NCBI GenBank assembly: GCA_905233765.1 | Contig: CAJOCU010000013.1 | Coordinates: 35,237-99,236 of the forward strand | From: an uncultured Bacteroidaceae bacterium | GTDB lineage: Bacteria; Bacteroidota; Bacteroidia; Bacteroidales; Bacteroidaceae | DNA: 64,000 nucleotides | Reading direction: 5' to 3' | Shown here: one piece after another, positions 48,052-57,008 of the stretch | Position numbering within the stretch: position 1 is the first letter of the stretch | Layout: each line of letters begins with the position of its first letter | The notes under the pieces: model-generated | Told to the model about the DNA's origin: nothing | Database searches by the model: none | Seen by the model: the letters and a program-made list of their open reading frames with translations, nothing else | Program-made: the position numbers and the translations under genes

Positions 48052-50294
48052 AGCACCTCGCTGCCCTTCTTGCGATGCTTACAGTCATCATCCTGTGGCC
48101 AATGACCGCATTGGCTCAGGACTTTGGTGACGGGAGCTTCGATTCCATGGGCAGCGGTCTCACCTCCAACGACAGTATTGCACGCGGATTGAAGCGTAGC
48201 ACATGGGGACGCGACACTTCGAAGGTGGAACACTTTGTACCCACCGAGTACAAGCAGTGGCGTATCAGCGAACGCTTGGGTACCGTCTTCCCCGAGGAGT
48301 ACAACGACACCCTCCCCCATCTGTTCCAGAACTTCAACAACACAGACGGTTATCTGGGCGACTACAACATCCTGGGCAACCTGGGTTCCCCGCGTATGGC
48401 CCGCAACTTCCTCGACCGGGAAATTCTCGACAACCTGATGTTCATTCAGCCCTTCGACTATTTCCACACGACGCCAGAGAACCTGTTGTTCACCAACACC
48501 AAGAGCCCGCTCACCAACCTCCAGTACCACAAATGCGGCACGAAGGAGAATGGCCAGGATCGCCTATATGCCTACTTCGCCACGAACATCAACAAGCGTA
48601 CCGGCCTAGGCTTCAAGGCTGACTACCTATACGCGCGTGGGTACTATAATAATCAAGCCAATTCGCAGTTTGGAGCGACCCTATTCGGTTATTACCAGGG
48701 TGACCACTACGGTCTGCACGCGATGGCGAGTTGGGAGCACATGAAGATGGCCGAGAACGGTGGTATCGAGGATGATAACTACATCACCAACCCTCAGAGT
48801 TTTCCACGCAGCTATAACAGCACCGATATCCCTACGGTGCTGTCATCGTTGTGGAACCGCAACGACCACCAGACCGTCTATCTGACCCACCACTACAATC
48901 TGGGTAAGTACCACGATATAGAAGTTCCTGACAGTCTTAAGCCTCAGATGCCCAAAGATTCAGAGCTTCTCTTGCGCATCAAATCGGACAGCCTGCGCGC
49001 CGTCATCCAAGCCGACACGCTACGTTGCGACTCCACGCTGGACAGTCTGCGTATCCAATGGCAGAACGAGCAGATTCCACCGCGCGAGTTCATCCCCATC
49101 ACCAGCATTGTCCACACCTTCCATTTCCGTCGGTTGATGCACGTGAACTATAGTCGCTCAGCCCTGCCCACCGACTACTTCACCCACGACCCCTACATCC
49201 GTTCGTCATACGGCAACTACGAGGACAACACCACCGCTATCAGCATGAAGAACACACTGGCTGTGCAGTTGCGCGAGGGCTTCAACAAATGGGCCAAGGC
49301 CGGTATTTCACTCTTCGCGACCCACGAGTACGCCCGTTTCTCACTACCCTCAAAGGAGACCACCGACGACCTCAACGCTTTTGATGTCTGGAACGAGCAC
49401 CACATCTCTGCCGGTGGCGAAATCCGCAAGCAGCAAGGTCGCTTGCTTCACTACAACGCCGGTGCAGAAATCTACCTGATTGGTCCCATGGCCGGCGACC
49501 TGGACGTCCACGGCGGTGGCGACCTTAACTTCCGTCTGTTCAAAGATACCGTGCGCTTCGAGGCCAACGCTTTCTTCAAGAACCTTCGCGCCCCCTTCTA
49601 CTTCGACCACTTCCAGAGCCAGACCGTTTGGTGGGACAATGAAGAAAACCTCACACGCGAGCAGCACGTGCGTGTCGAGGGTAAGCTCACGCTCGACCGC
49701 ACACACACCACTCTGCGTTTCGGAATGGAGAACATCTCCAACTATATGTACCTGGCCACGACGCTCACACCCAACTACGCCGACGACGGCACCACCATCA
49801 AGTCATACGCTCGCGACGTTTCTGTCAAGCAGCAGAGCGGCAGCATCCAAGTGCTCAGCGCCTCGTTGCGCCAGAACTTCCATTGGGGCATTTTCCATTG
49901 GGACAACGAAGTGACCTGGCAGCACACGACCAACGCCGATGTCTTGCCATTGCCCATGCTCTCCATCTACACCAACCCCTACATTGTCTTCCACATCGCC
50001 AAAGTGCTACGTGTGGAACTGGGTGTAGATATGCGCTATTTCACCAGCTATTATGCGCCCGACTATTCTCCCTTCGTTGGGCAGTTCACGACACAAGATC
50101 CCACACAACCTCGTATCAAGATTGGCAACTGGCCCATCCTCAACGGCTATGCCAACTTTGCCATCAAGCGTGTGCGTGGCTACATCAACGTGACCCACTT
50201 CAACGCTGGAACAGGCAACGCCTTCTGGGCCCCTCACTACCCCATCGACCCGCTGAGCATCCACTTTGGCATCTCCTGGAACTTCTATGACTAA
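48048..50294 (+). CDS. Putative porin (outer-membrane barrel)
   Basis: 748 residues with a signal peptide (LLAMLTVIILWPMTALAQ). Long amphipathic beta strands and many aromatic residues continue to the C-terminal FGISWNFYD, whose aromatic end fits the last barrel strand. The opening segment (RISERLGTVFPEEYNDTLPHLFQNFNNTDGYLGDYNILGNLGSPRMARNFL) and family-wide pattern match the Bacteroidetes 'putative porin' group. Cargo unknown. It overlaps the gamma-subunit gene by 4 bp (ATGA), and its stop overlaps the stop of the convergent DUF4421-like gene in a CTAA, so there is no room for a terminator. Confidence 0.85.
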   Translation: MKHLAALLAMLTVIILWPMTALAQDFGDGSFDSMGSGLTSNDSIARGLKRSTWGRDTSKVEHFVPTEYKQWRISERLGTVFPEEYNDTLPHLFQNFNNTDGYLGDYNILGNLGSPRMARNFLDREILDNLMFIQPFDYFHTTPENLLFTNTKSPLTNLQYHKCGTKENGQDRLYAYFATNINKRTGLGFKADYLYARGYYNNQANSQFGATLFGYYQGDHYGLHAMASWEHMKMAENGGIEDDNYITNPQSFPRSYNSTDIPTVLSSLWNRNDHQTVYLTHHYNLGKYHDIEVPDSLKPQMPKDSELLLRIKSDSLRAVIQADTLRCDSTLDSLRIQWQNEQIPPREFIPITSIVHTFHFRRLMHVNYSRSALPTDYFTHDPYIRSSYGNYEDNTTAISMKNTLAVQLREGFNKWAKAGISLFATHEYARFSLPSKETTDDLNAFDVWNEHHISAGGEIRKQQGRLLHYNAGAEIYLIGPMAGDLDVHGGGDLNFRLFKDTVRFEANAFFKNLRAPFYFDHFQSQTVWWDNEENLTREQHVRVEGKLTLDRTHTTLRFGMENISNYMYLATTLTPNYADDGTTIKSYARDVSVKQQSGSIQVLSASLRQNFHWGIFHWDNEVTWQHTTNADVLPLPMLSIYTNPYIVFHIAKVLRVELGVDMRYFTSYYAPDYSPFVGQFTTQDPTQPRIKIGNWPILNGYANFAIKRVRGYINVTHFNAGTGNAFWAPHYPIDPLSIHFGISWNFYD

Positions 50295-51553
50295 CGCTTT
50301 CGCTTCTGGAAATAGAATCCACCGCAAAGGTTAATCGTTCCAAAGATGTTTGTGAAGACCATATCGTCACGACGATAGTTGTAGTTGTGCACGACACCAA
50401 AAAGTCCCGTAAACCATCGTCCCGTGTTGTATATCACACCTGCACGACCCGTTACGTCGAAATTCAGATTTCCACGTTTCCTAAAGTATTCGTCGATCTT
50501 TTGGCTGAAGAAGCTTCCTCCTGTCCCACTACCATTTCCTTCAATGACCGCCGAAGTGATTCGGGTGGATTTATAACCAATGGCAGGAAGAAGCGAGATT
50601 CCCAGACACCAGCCACGATGGAATACCCAGTTATATGCATAGCCCACGTTGATGCTGTAGTCCATAAACTTCACGCGTTCCAACGTAGCATAGCGGTTCT
50701 CGCCCTGTAGCTCACTGAACATCTCCTTGGGCAACGCTTCGTAGTCAAATTCAATATCGTGCGATGTAATGCTGAAGCCCAGCTGCCAGGTGCCCGCGGA
50801 ACGCCGCTGAATGGTGCTTTGCGAATAGATGGCTGGATGCGAGAACTTGCGATGGTTGAAGACATAGTAAGCGCTCACGCCGAACATCTTTGTGCTAATG
50901 TAGTCGTTGAAGTCCTGCCCCTCGTACTCACGCGCCTCCTCGCCCAAGCCACGCACACGGCTGAGGTAGAAGTCTGAGCCCGTACGGCGCCAGATGAAAT
51001 CAGCTCCCACAGCCGATGAGTAGAGTGAGAACTCGAACCTGTCACCACGCTTGTACTTGGACTTCCCGAGGCTTGTCAGGTCGTAGGTGTAACCCAGGAA
51101 GATCCAGCGCCAACCAAAATAAGGGCCAATGCGCAGGTCTGGCCGTTGCACGAAACTGATGCTCTCGCCGTAGTCATCGGTGCCAACGGTGTAGCGTTCA
51201 AAGTTCGTGGTGGCCTGCGCCATCGCCGTGAAGTTATAGGCAATGGGTTCGATGTAGTTGCTATCCGTATCGTCAAAGAAATCTACGACGCGACCAAAGA
51301 ACTGTCCAAACTTCCCGAGCCGGTCGCGGAGTCGTTTCTTCGTCGGCATAGCCAAGGCCGGCAGGGATGCCGCGGCAAGGGAGTCTGCAGCAAGGGATTT
51401 AGCCGCAATGACCTCAGTAGTGAGTGTATCTAGCTTCTGCGCGATGAGCTGAGCGAGGGTATCCACGGGCTGTGCTTCCTCTGGCTGCTGGGCGAAGGTC
51501 CCCAGGTTCGCTGTCAGAAGCGCAAGCAATATGTATGCCCTCAATCTTTTCAT
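50291..51553 (-). CDS. DUF4421-like outer-membrane protein
   Basis: 420 residues with a signal peptide (AYILLALLTANLGTFAQ) and a low-complexity alanine/leucine segment (about 35-75). The remainder is a beta-rich domain with alternating aromatic residues (IGPYFGWRWIFLGYTYDLTSLGKSKYKRG; YSINVGYAYNWVFHRGWCLGISLLPAIGYKS), consistent with a DUF4421-type barrel. Function unknown. It is the last gene of a leftward operon, 8 bp after the Gfo/Idh gene, and shares its terminal CTAA with the porin stop. Confidence 0.82.
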   Translation of the reverse strand: MKRLRAYILLALLTANLGTFAQQPEEAQPVDTLAQLIAQKLDTLTTEVIAAKSLAADSLAAASLPALAMPTKKRLRDRLGKFGQFFGRVVDFFDDTDSNYIEPIAYNFTAMAQATTNFERYTVGTDDYGESISFVQRPDLRIGPYFGWRWIFLGYTYDLTSLGKSKYKRGDRFEFSLYSSAVGADFIWRRTGSDFYLSRVRGLGEEAREYEGQDFNDYISTKMFGVSAYYVFNHRKFSHPAIYSQSTIQRRSAGTWQLGFSITSHDIEFDYEALPKEMFSELQGENRYATLERVKFMDYSINVGYAYNWVFHRGWCLGISLLPAIGYKSTRITSAVIEGNGSGTGGSFFSQKIDEYFRKRGNLNFDVTGRAGVIYNTGRWFTGLFGVVHNYNYRRDDMVFTNIFGTINLCGGFYFQKRKR

Positions 51554-51561
51554 CCTTTCTT

Positions 51562-52548
51562 CTATAACTTACCCAATATCTTGTCCATCACCCAGTTCAC
51601 AGGTGTCGCACTAACACTGTCCATTCTGCAAACAGATTTGTGTTGCAAGTGTTCCACGACCTGCTGAATCAGCGGCAACTGCACGTGTGGCGGATTAGGG
51701 ATTTCCAACTGTTCCACGCCCTGTTCCGTATGCAGACGGATAGGTTCGTAAGTGAACACCGAGAAACACACCTGTCCACAGTCGCCAATAATCTGTATGC
51801 GGTCTGTTCTCGCAGACTCATGGGCGCAGAAACACCACGTACCACTACCCGGCAGGCCGCCGATGAACTGGAACGAGGCACTCACGGTGTCCTCGCTATC
51901 ATAGAGCCCGGCACGATTGGAGCAGAAGCCGCTCACACGTGTGATAGGCCCGAAGATCTCCTGCAAGAGGTCGAGCTGATGAGGTGCCAGGTCATAGAAA
52001 TAGCCCCCACCTGCGATGTCACGCTGTACGCGCCACGGCAACTGCTTACGATTGTAGTCGAGGTCGCGAGGCGGAACGGCGAAACGAATCTGAACCCCCA
52101 CGACCTTGCCGATGCGCCCGGATTCCACCAGCTCCTTCACCTTCTGAAAGTATGGTAGGTAACGGCGGTAGTAGGCCACGAAGCAGGGGACGCCTGTCTC
52201 ACGCGAGACACGATTCACACGCAGACACTCCTCATAGGTGGCCGCGAGCGGTTTCTCGACATACACGGGTTTACCGCTCTTCATGGCCATGATGGCGTAG
52301 GTGACGTGCGAAGACGGCGGTGTAGCGATATAGATGGCGTTCACCTCCGGGTCTTCCAGCAACTGCTGGGCGTCGGTGTACCAGCGGGGTATATGGTGCC
52401 GCTCGGCATAGCTACGTGCTTTCTCCGCCTTGCGGCTCATGACGGCCACAACAGAGGAGCCCGGCACTAAATTGAATGCCGGGCCGCTCTTTTTCTCCGT
52501 GACCTCACCGCAACCGATGAAGCCCCATTTGATTTCTTTATCAGCCAC
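51562..52548 (-). CDS. Gfo/Idh/MocA-family oxidoreductase
   Basis: NAD(P)-dependent sugar or cyclitol dehydrogenase, 328 residues. The Rossmann start IKWGFIGCGEVTEKKSGPAF is near 6-25, followed by the EKPLAATYEECL motif near 93-104 that contributes the catalytic Lys-Pro. IAGGGYFYDLAPHQLDLLQE near 166-185 supplies the catalytic Asp/His. I start at the GTG at 52548 (VADKEIKWGF), 16 nt after the upstream stop. The longer frame back to 52647 lies wholly within the preceding gene and has an arginine/serine-rich nonsense N-terminus. Substrate unknown. Confidence 0.88.
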   Translation of the reverse strand: MADKEIKWGFIGCGEVTEKKSGPAFNLVPGSSVVAVMSRKAEKARSYAERHHIPRWYTDAQQLLEDPEVNAIYIATPPSSHVTYAIMAMKSGKPVYVEKPLAATYEECLRVNRVSRETGVPCFVAYYRRYLPYFQKVKELVESGRIGKVVGVQIRFAVPPRDLDYNRKQLPWRVQRDIAGGGYFYDLAPHQLDLLQEIFGPITRVSGFCSNRAGLYDSEDTVSASFQFIGGLPGSGTWCFCAHESARTDRIQIIGDCGQVCFSVFTYEPIRLHTEQGVEQLEIPNPPHVQLPLIQQVVEHLQHKSVCRMDSVSATPVNWVMDKILGKL

Positions 52549-52564
52549 GAGAAACGCGTGTTGA

Positions 52565-53956
52565 TTATTTCTTTCCAGCCTTCCAGAAATCCTCCTCGGC
52601 CTTGAGCTCAGCCTGCTGGCGGTCGTACTCGGCTTTCTGGCGAGCATACTCCGCGTTGTGAGCCTCCACAGTCTGGATGCTGCTCTTCAGGCGCTGTGCC
52701 TGACCCTCAAGGGTGATGTCTGCGGCAGCAGCCTTGTCACAGTACTGCTTGGCCAATGTGTAGTTCTTTTCCTTAGTAGCGATGTTGGCGCGCTGCATGA
52801 AGCACTTTCCTTCGAGGTCAGGGTTGTACTGCATGGCTTTGTCCAGATATGCATAGGCACTCTTGAAGTCACCACCCTTACGCATGGCAGCAGCCACGCG
52901 GAGTGCGATGTTGCCCTTCTGTGTATCGCTCTGGCAGAGATCGATGGCATCATTGTAGTACTTCACACTCTTGGCGGTCTCGCCGTCCTTGTAGTACTTC
53001 TGCGCCGTACCGATGGCACTCTCAAAAGTCGGCTCAATGTTGTAAGCATACTCGGCAGCCTTGTAATAGACGGGAGTGTCGTCACAGTCGTTGGCAGCCA
53101 TCAGCGTCAGCGCGCTCTTCAGGTATGCCAGGTTATCCTTGTTGGCCTCGATTTTCGGGGTGAAGATAGCCACGATCTGCTCGCGGTCAGCAGCCTTGGA
53201 CTCAGCGAAGAGGCCCTCGATGGTGTTCAGCGGTTGGTCGTACTTGGCCACAATCTTCTGAGCCTTCTCAGGGTTGGTTTCTTCCTTGGCCAGCTGCAGC
53301 ATCTTGTCGCAGACATCCTTGCTCTCGAGATAGTCCTGAAGGAAGGACTCGCGGAAACCGTTATTATCAGCCTGGTACTTAGCATAGCTTACGCGGAAGA
53401 AAGCATCCAGCACGAAGCCTTCCACCTCGCGACCACCCTGCTCGTTAATCTTGTTGATACCGTCTTTGAACATGGCGTATGCCTTGTCGAGCGTGTAGGT
53501 AGGATCGCAGCTGGGACCGTAGGCAGCGTAGTCATAAGCCTTGCGGGCAATGACATCGCCCTCGGTGGCACGGCGATCAACACGTGTAAAGGAATTCAGA
53601 CCATCAAGGTTCTTGACACGGGTGTCATAGATGTTCATCAGTTCCTGGAAATACTGCTGTTTCTTGGCGGCATCCTGCTCACCCTGAATCAGCATCGCCA
53701 TCATATAGGCGCCATTGGTGTAGAGTCCCATCTGTGCGAAAGGAGCCTTCTCGAAAGCGGGTTTCCAGGCCTCATAGGCTTCCGCCCAGTTGCTGCCGTT
53801 GATAGCTGTCTGGAACAAGCTCAGGTTCTGACGGGTGCGCAGGCTGTCCTCGCCCGTGCCGATACGATCATACCAAGCTGTTCCCTCATATTGCGCCATT
53901 GCGGTAGCGCTCATAGCCATCATTGCGACGGCAAGAAATACATTCTTCGTTTTCAT
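52565..53956 (-). CDS. Exported tetratricopeptide-repeat protein
   Basis: 463 residues. The signal peptide MKTKNVFLAVAMMAMSATAMAQ is followed by repeated helical hairpins of the TPR type (YEAWKPAFEKAPFAQMGLYTNGAYMM; YYNDAIDLCQSDTQKGNIALRVAAAMRKGGDFKSAYAYLDKAMQ). A charged coiled-coil tail (about 430-460, EYARQKAEYDRQQAELKAEE) ends the protein. It is probably a periplasmic scaffold. A long open frame on the opposite strand (52658-54289) is a compositional shadow. It precedes the Gfo/Idh gene by 16 nt and follows a 33-bp gap after the upstream gene, so it belongs to the four-gene leftward operon. Confidence 0.85.
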   Translation of the reverse strand: MKTKNVFLAVAMMAMSATAMAQYEGTAWYDRIGTGEDSLRTRQNLSLFQTAINGSNWAEAYEAWKPAFEKAPFAQMGLYTNGAYMMAMLIQGEQDAAKKQQYFQELMNIYDTRVKNLDGLNSFTRVDRRATEGDVIARKAYDYAAYGPSCDPTYTLDKAYAMFKDGINKINEQGGREVEGFVLDAFFRVSYAKYQADNNGFRESFLQDYLESKDVCDKMLQLAKEETNPEKAQKIVAKYDQPLNTIEGLFAESKAADREQIVAIFTPKIEANKDNLAYLKSALTLMAANDCDDTPVYYKAAEYAYNIEPTFESAIGTAQKYYKDGETAKSVKYYNDAIDLCQSDTQKGNIALRVAAAMRKGGDFKSAYAYLDKAMQYNPDLEGKCFMQRANIATKEKNYTLAKQYCDKAAAADITLEGQAQRLKSSIQTVEAHNAEYARQKAEYDRQQAELKAEEDFWKAGKK

Positions 53957-53989
53957 TCTATGTGTGATTTATTATCGATTGCTTATGGG

Positions 53990-54571
53990 TTAGACATTCA
54001 ATTCCGAATAGGGTTTAAGACCTACATAGGAGTATTCAAAATTTTTGCCCTTGGCCGAGGGGAACTGGCTGCGGGGGTCCACATCAGGACGCGAGCGCAG
54101 ATAATCAATGATACGATCATAGCAGTCCTGCGCACTGTAGGCCTTGACCAAGGCCGAGAAAGTAGTATCCTGATAATCGAACTTACCAGTCTCGGGAACG
54201 GTTATCACGCGTTTGAAAGTCACAGCGCCCTCGTACCAGCCGGGACATTCGTCGTTCAGACGCAAGCGTACCAAGTCCTTTGGACGTAGCATGGGCTCAT
54301 GCCTCTGGGGCGCATTCTCGTTGCCATCCCCCTTGCCATTGGCCTTGAACTCCTCCAAAGTGCTGGCTTGGGTTTTGATGACTATAAAATACACGCGCGG
54401 GTGCACCTTGTATCTTTTTGGGAAGGGGATTGGGCCCTCGGCATACTCACGGAACTCTGCTTCAAACTGAGGGGTAATCGTAAATCCCTGAATAGTCCGG
54501 ATGAAGTCCAAAGCAGCATCAACAGTGTCCACCACGACTTCATCGTCAAAATAGCGAATATACAAATTCAT
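53990..54571 (-). CDS. Conserved hypothetical protein, first gene of leftward operon
   Basis: I do not recognise this 193-residue cytoplasmic protein. No signal peptide or membrane segment is present. It has an acidic N-terminal alpha/beta start (MNLYIRYFDDEVVVDTVDAALDFI) and a central basic region with IPFPKRYKVHPRVYFIVIKTQ. A LRPKDLVRLRLNDECPGWYEGAVTFKRVI strand pair follows, and it ends FEYSYVGLKPYSELNV. The conserved-looking 'PKRYKVHPRVYF' suggests a nucleic-acid or nucleotide-binding surface, but that is speculation. A promoter box at 54597 precedes it. Confidence 0.65.
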   Translation of the reverse strand: MNLYIRYFDDEVVVDTVDAALDFIRTIQGFTITPQFEAEFREYAEGPIPFPKRYKVHPRVYFIVIKTQASTLEEFKANGKGDGNENAPQRHEPMLRPKDLVRLRLNDECPGWYEGAVTFKRVITVPETGKFDYQDTTFSALVKAYSAQDCYDRIIDYLRSRPDVDPRSQFPSAKGKNFEYSYVGLKPYSELNV

Positions 54572-54596
54572 TTTCTACGTTTCATTAAAAGCGGCG

Positions 54597-54604
54597 CAAA
54601 GGTA
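54597..54604 (-). promoter_or_regulatory. Bacteroidetes -7 box for the leftward four-gene operon
   Basis: Minus-strand TACCTTTG followed by CGCCGC, 26 bases before the ATG at 54571. Confidence 0.7.
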
Positions 54605-54718
54605 CATAAAATCTTTCAAACAGCCTCTTTTTTGGGACTTTTTAAGATTGGCGCGCCGAGATTCTTATCAGAAGTAAAAAAAGTAGGTCAATCCTTTGGT
54701 CATTCCACAGAAAGTCAC

Positions 54719-54726
54719 TACCTTTG
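54719..54726 (+). promoter_or_regulatory. Bacteroidetes promoter for rplU-rpmA
   Basis: TACCTTTG with TTTGG near 54695 about 20 bp upstream; a classic -33/-7 pair. Transcription would start near 54731. Confidence 0.78.
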
Positions 54727-54730
54727 CGCC

Positions 54731-54818
54731 CGATTTAGATGCCGACGGGGCTCAGTCAAGCGGCGCCACGAGGGTGCACGCCTCCCGGTAAAATCCGTTA
54801 AATACATTATTATCAAAC
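54731..54818 (+). promoter_or_regulatory. GC-rich leader of the rplU-rpmA message
   Basis: About 88 nt untranslated. The first half is GC-rich with complementary GCCGAC/GGGGCT and GAGG/CCTC segments able to fold; the last 30 nt are AT-rich and open before the ATG. A length and position expected for ribosomal-protein autoregulation, but I cannot match it to a named leader family. Confidence 0.4.
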
Positions 54819-55136
54819 ATGTACGCAATCGTAGAGATTAACGGTCAGCAGTTCAAGGCCGAAGCCGGCAAGAAGCTCTTCGTGTACCACATTCAGGGTG
54901 CCGAGGCTCAGCAGACTGTTGAATTTGAGAGAGTGTTATTGGTGGACAACGAAGGTGCCATCACTGTGGGTGCTCCCACTGTCAAAGGTGCCAAGGTGGT
55001 CTGCGAAGTCGTTTCACCCCTGGTTAAGGGCGACAAGGTGCTCGTTTTCCACAAGAAGCGTCGTAAGGGCTTCCGCAAGCTCAACGGTCACCGTCAGCAG
55101 TTCACAGAGTTGAACATCAAGGAAGTTATTGCTTAA
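54819..55136 (+). CDS. rplU: 50S ribosomal protein L21
   Basis: 105 residues, standard length. [22 protein letters not shown] and the C-terminal [24 protein letters not shown] (containing the family signature KKRR...GHRQ) identify L21, a 23S rRNA-binding protein of the large subunit. Own promoter and a folded leader; 22 bp separate it from rpmA. Confidence 0.98.
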   Translation: MYAIVEINGQQFKAEAGKKLFVYHIQGAEAQQTVEFERVLLVDNEGAITVGAPTVKGAKVVCEVVSPLVKGDKVLVFHKKRRKGFRKLNGHRQQFTELNIKEVIA

Positions 55137-55158
55137 CCACTAAAACAACTGAAGAAAC

Positions 55159-55422
55159 ATGGCACATAAAAAAGGTGTAGGTAGTTCTAAGAACGGCCGC
55201 GAGTCAGCAGCACAAAGACTCGGTGTGAAGATTTTTGGTGGTCAGCACTGCGTAGCTGGTAACGTCATCGTTCGCCAGCGTGGCACACAGCACTATCCCG
55301 GCAAGAACGTCGGCATGGGCAGCGACCACACACTCTATGCCCTCATCGACGGCGTGGTCACCTTCAAGAAAGGTCGTCTCGACCGCAGCACGGTGTCCGT
55401 AGAGCCCGTGGCAGAGGCATAA
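55159..55422 (+). CDS. rpmA: 50S ribosomal protein L27
   Basis: 87 residues. [24 protein letters not shown] and the signature [21 protein letters not shown] identify L27, whose N-terminal tail reaches the peptidyl-transferase centre. The protein starts directly as MAHKKG, so there is no cleaved prepeptide of the Firmicutes type. Cotranscribed with rplU. Confidence 0.98.
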   Translation: MAHKKGVGSSKNGRESAAQRLGVKIFGGQHCVAGNVIVRQRGTQHYPGKNVGMGSDHTLYALIDGVVTFKKGRLDRSTVSVEPVAEA

Positions 55423-55429
55423 GACAACT

Positions 55430-55612
55430 CTCGTAATTTACAATTTACGGATTTACAATTTACGATTTGGTGTGCCTCTTTCACGCAGGCCTCCGAGCGT
55501 AAATCGTAAGTCCGTAATTCGTAAAAGGATTCGGCCATTCATGACATCGAAATGTCGAAATGTCGAAATGTCGAGAATCCATCAACATTAAACGATAAAC
55601 GTTAAACGAATA
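55430..55612. repeat. Repeat-built spacer between rpmA and serS
   Basis: Contains an imperfect inverted repeat (55447-55464 with 55498-55515, 16 of 18 bases paired) made of AATTTACG words. Three tandem copies of CGAAATGT (55548-55571) follow, then TTAAACGATAAACGTTAAACG directly before the serS ATG. No promoter box was seen. Confidence 0.7.
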
Positions 55613-56995
55613 ATGCTCACACTTAAGCTCATCAACGAAGAAACCCAGCGGGTCATCCGCGGTCTGGAAAAGAAACACTTCCAGGGCGCCGCAGAGGCCA
55701 TCGCTGCCGTACAGGCAACAGATAAGAAGCGCCGTGAGGCCCAGCAACAACTCGACAACCTGCTCGCCGAGAGCAAGAAGAAAGCCGCAGAGATCGGCGC
55801 CCTCATGAAGCAAGGTCTGCGCGACCAGGCCGACCAAGCCAAGGCCGTCGTAGCCGAGCTCAAGGAGAAGGCCAAGGACCTCGAGGCCGCTATGGACGAG
55901 GCACAGCGCCAGCTCACCGAGCAGCTCTGCCAGATCCCCAATATCCCCTACGACGAAGTGCCCGAGGGCGCTGCAGCAGAGGATAATGTGGTGGTGAAGT
56001 ACAGACCCACCCTCGCCCCCTCCCGTCAGGGAGGGGAGACCTGCGGAGAGTGGAATCTGAACTTGACGGTGGCTGAATTCAACGCACAATGCGCAGCCCA
56101 ACTCCCCTCCCTGACGGGAGGGGTCGGGGGTGGGTCTTCCCTCCCCCACTGGGAACTCGCCAAGAAATACAACCTCATCGATTTCGACCTGGGCGTGAAG
56201 ATCACCGGTGCCGGCTTCCCCGTCTATATCGGCAAGGGAGCCCAGCTCCAGCGCGCCCTCATCAACTTCTTCCTCGCTGAAGCCAACAAAGCCGGCTACA
56301 CCGAGATCATGCCCCCTACGGTCGTCAATGCCGCCAGCGGCTATGGCACAGGTCAGCTGCCCGACAAGGAGGGACAGATGTACCACGCCGAGGTAGATGA
56401 CTTCTACCTCATCCCCACCGCCGAGGTACCCGTGACCAATATCTATCGCGATGTCATCCTCGATGAGAAGGACCTTCCCATCAAGAACTGCGCCTACACG
56501 CAGTGTTTTCGTCGCGAAGCCGGCAGCTACGGCAAGGACGTGCGCGGCCTGAACCGCCTGCACGAGTTCTCAAAAATCGAGATCGTCCGCATTGACACTC
56601 CCGAGCACAGCCGCGAGAGTCACAAGGAGATGCTCGCTCATGTCGAGGGCCTGCTGCAGAAGTTGGAACTCCCCTATCGCATCCTGCGCCTCTGTGGCGG
56701 CGACCAGAGCTTCACCAGCGCCATCTGCTATGACTTCGAAGTCTATAGCGAAGCACAGAAACGCTGGCTCGAGGTAAGCAGCGTCAGCAACTTCGACACC
56801 TACCAGGCCAACCGCCTGAAGTGCCGCTACCGTCGCGCTGCCGACAAGAAGACAGAGCTCTGCCACACCCTCAACGGCTCCGCCCTCGCCCTGCCCCGCA
56901 TCGTGGCTGCCCTGCTGGAGAACAATCAGTGCGATGCCGGCATCCGCATCCCCGCAGCCCTGCAGCCCTACACCGGCTTCGACATCATCGACTGA
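55613..56995 (+). CDS. serS: Seryl-tRNA synthetase (with in-frame repeat insertion)
   Basis: Class II synthetase that charges tRNA-Ser. 460 residues, longer than the usual 420-430. The N-terminal antiparallel coiled coil about 25-110 binds the tRNA long arm (KKRREAQQQLDNLLAESKKKAAEIGALMKQ). The catalytic core has GFPVYIGKGAQLQRALINFFL, TAEVPVTNIYRDVIL, motif 2 CFRREAGSYGKDVRGLNRLHEF, and motif 3 TLNGSALALPRIVAALLE. Between 'VVVK' and 'LPHWELAKKY' lies a roughly 45-residue insertion encoded by a 135-bp element with 35-bp inverted repeats (56003-56137). It falls in the loop that normally links the coiled-coil domain to the core, so activity is probably kept. Confidence 0.96.
   Translation: MLTLKLINEETQRVIRGLEKKHFQGAAEAIAAVQATDKKRREAQQQLDNLLAESKKKAAEIGALMKQGLRDQADQAKAVVAELKEKAKDLEAAMDEAQRQLTEQLCQIPNIPYDEVPEGAAAEDNVVVKYRPTLAPSRQGGETCGEWNLNLTVAEFNAQCAAQLPSLTGGVGGGSSLPHWELAKKYNLIDFDLGVKITGAGFPVYIGKGAQLQRALINFFLAEANKAGYTEIMPPTVVNAASGYGTGQLPDKEGQMYHAEVDDFYLIPTAEVPVTNIYRDVILDEKDLPIKNCAYTQCFRREAGSYGKDVRGLNRLHEFSKIEIVRIDTPEHSRESHKEMLAHVEGLLQKLELPYRILRLCGGDQSFTSAICYDFEVYSEAQKRWLEVSSVSNFDTYQANRLKCRYRRAADKKTELCHTLNGSALALPRIVAALLENNQCDAGIRIPAALQPYTGFDIID
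56003..56137. mobile_element. 135-bp inverted-repeat element inserted in frame in serS
   Basis: 35-bp ends 56003-56037 and 56103-56137 are inverted copies differing at two positions; core CTCCCGTCAGGGAGGGG. They bracket 65 bp that encode GEWNLNLTVAEFNAQCA-type sequence. The length is a multiple of three with no stop in frame. Each end is itself palindromic and belongs to the family also seen at 7301, 10312 and 57164. No obvious target duplication is seen. Confidence 0.65.
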
Positions 56996-57008
56996 GGCCT
57001 CTTAATAT

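Noticed and set aside
52658..54289. 543-codon open frame on the plus strand opposite the TPR gene
   Set aside because: It lies wholly antisense to a well-formed TPR protein with signal peptide and a second operon gene. Its valine/leucine-rich translation has no recognisable motif, and no promoter box precedes it. Long shadows are expected in GC-rich codon-biased genes.
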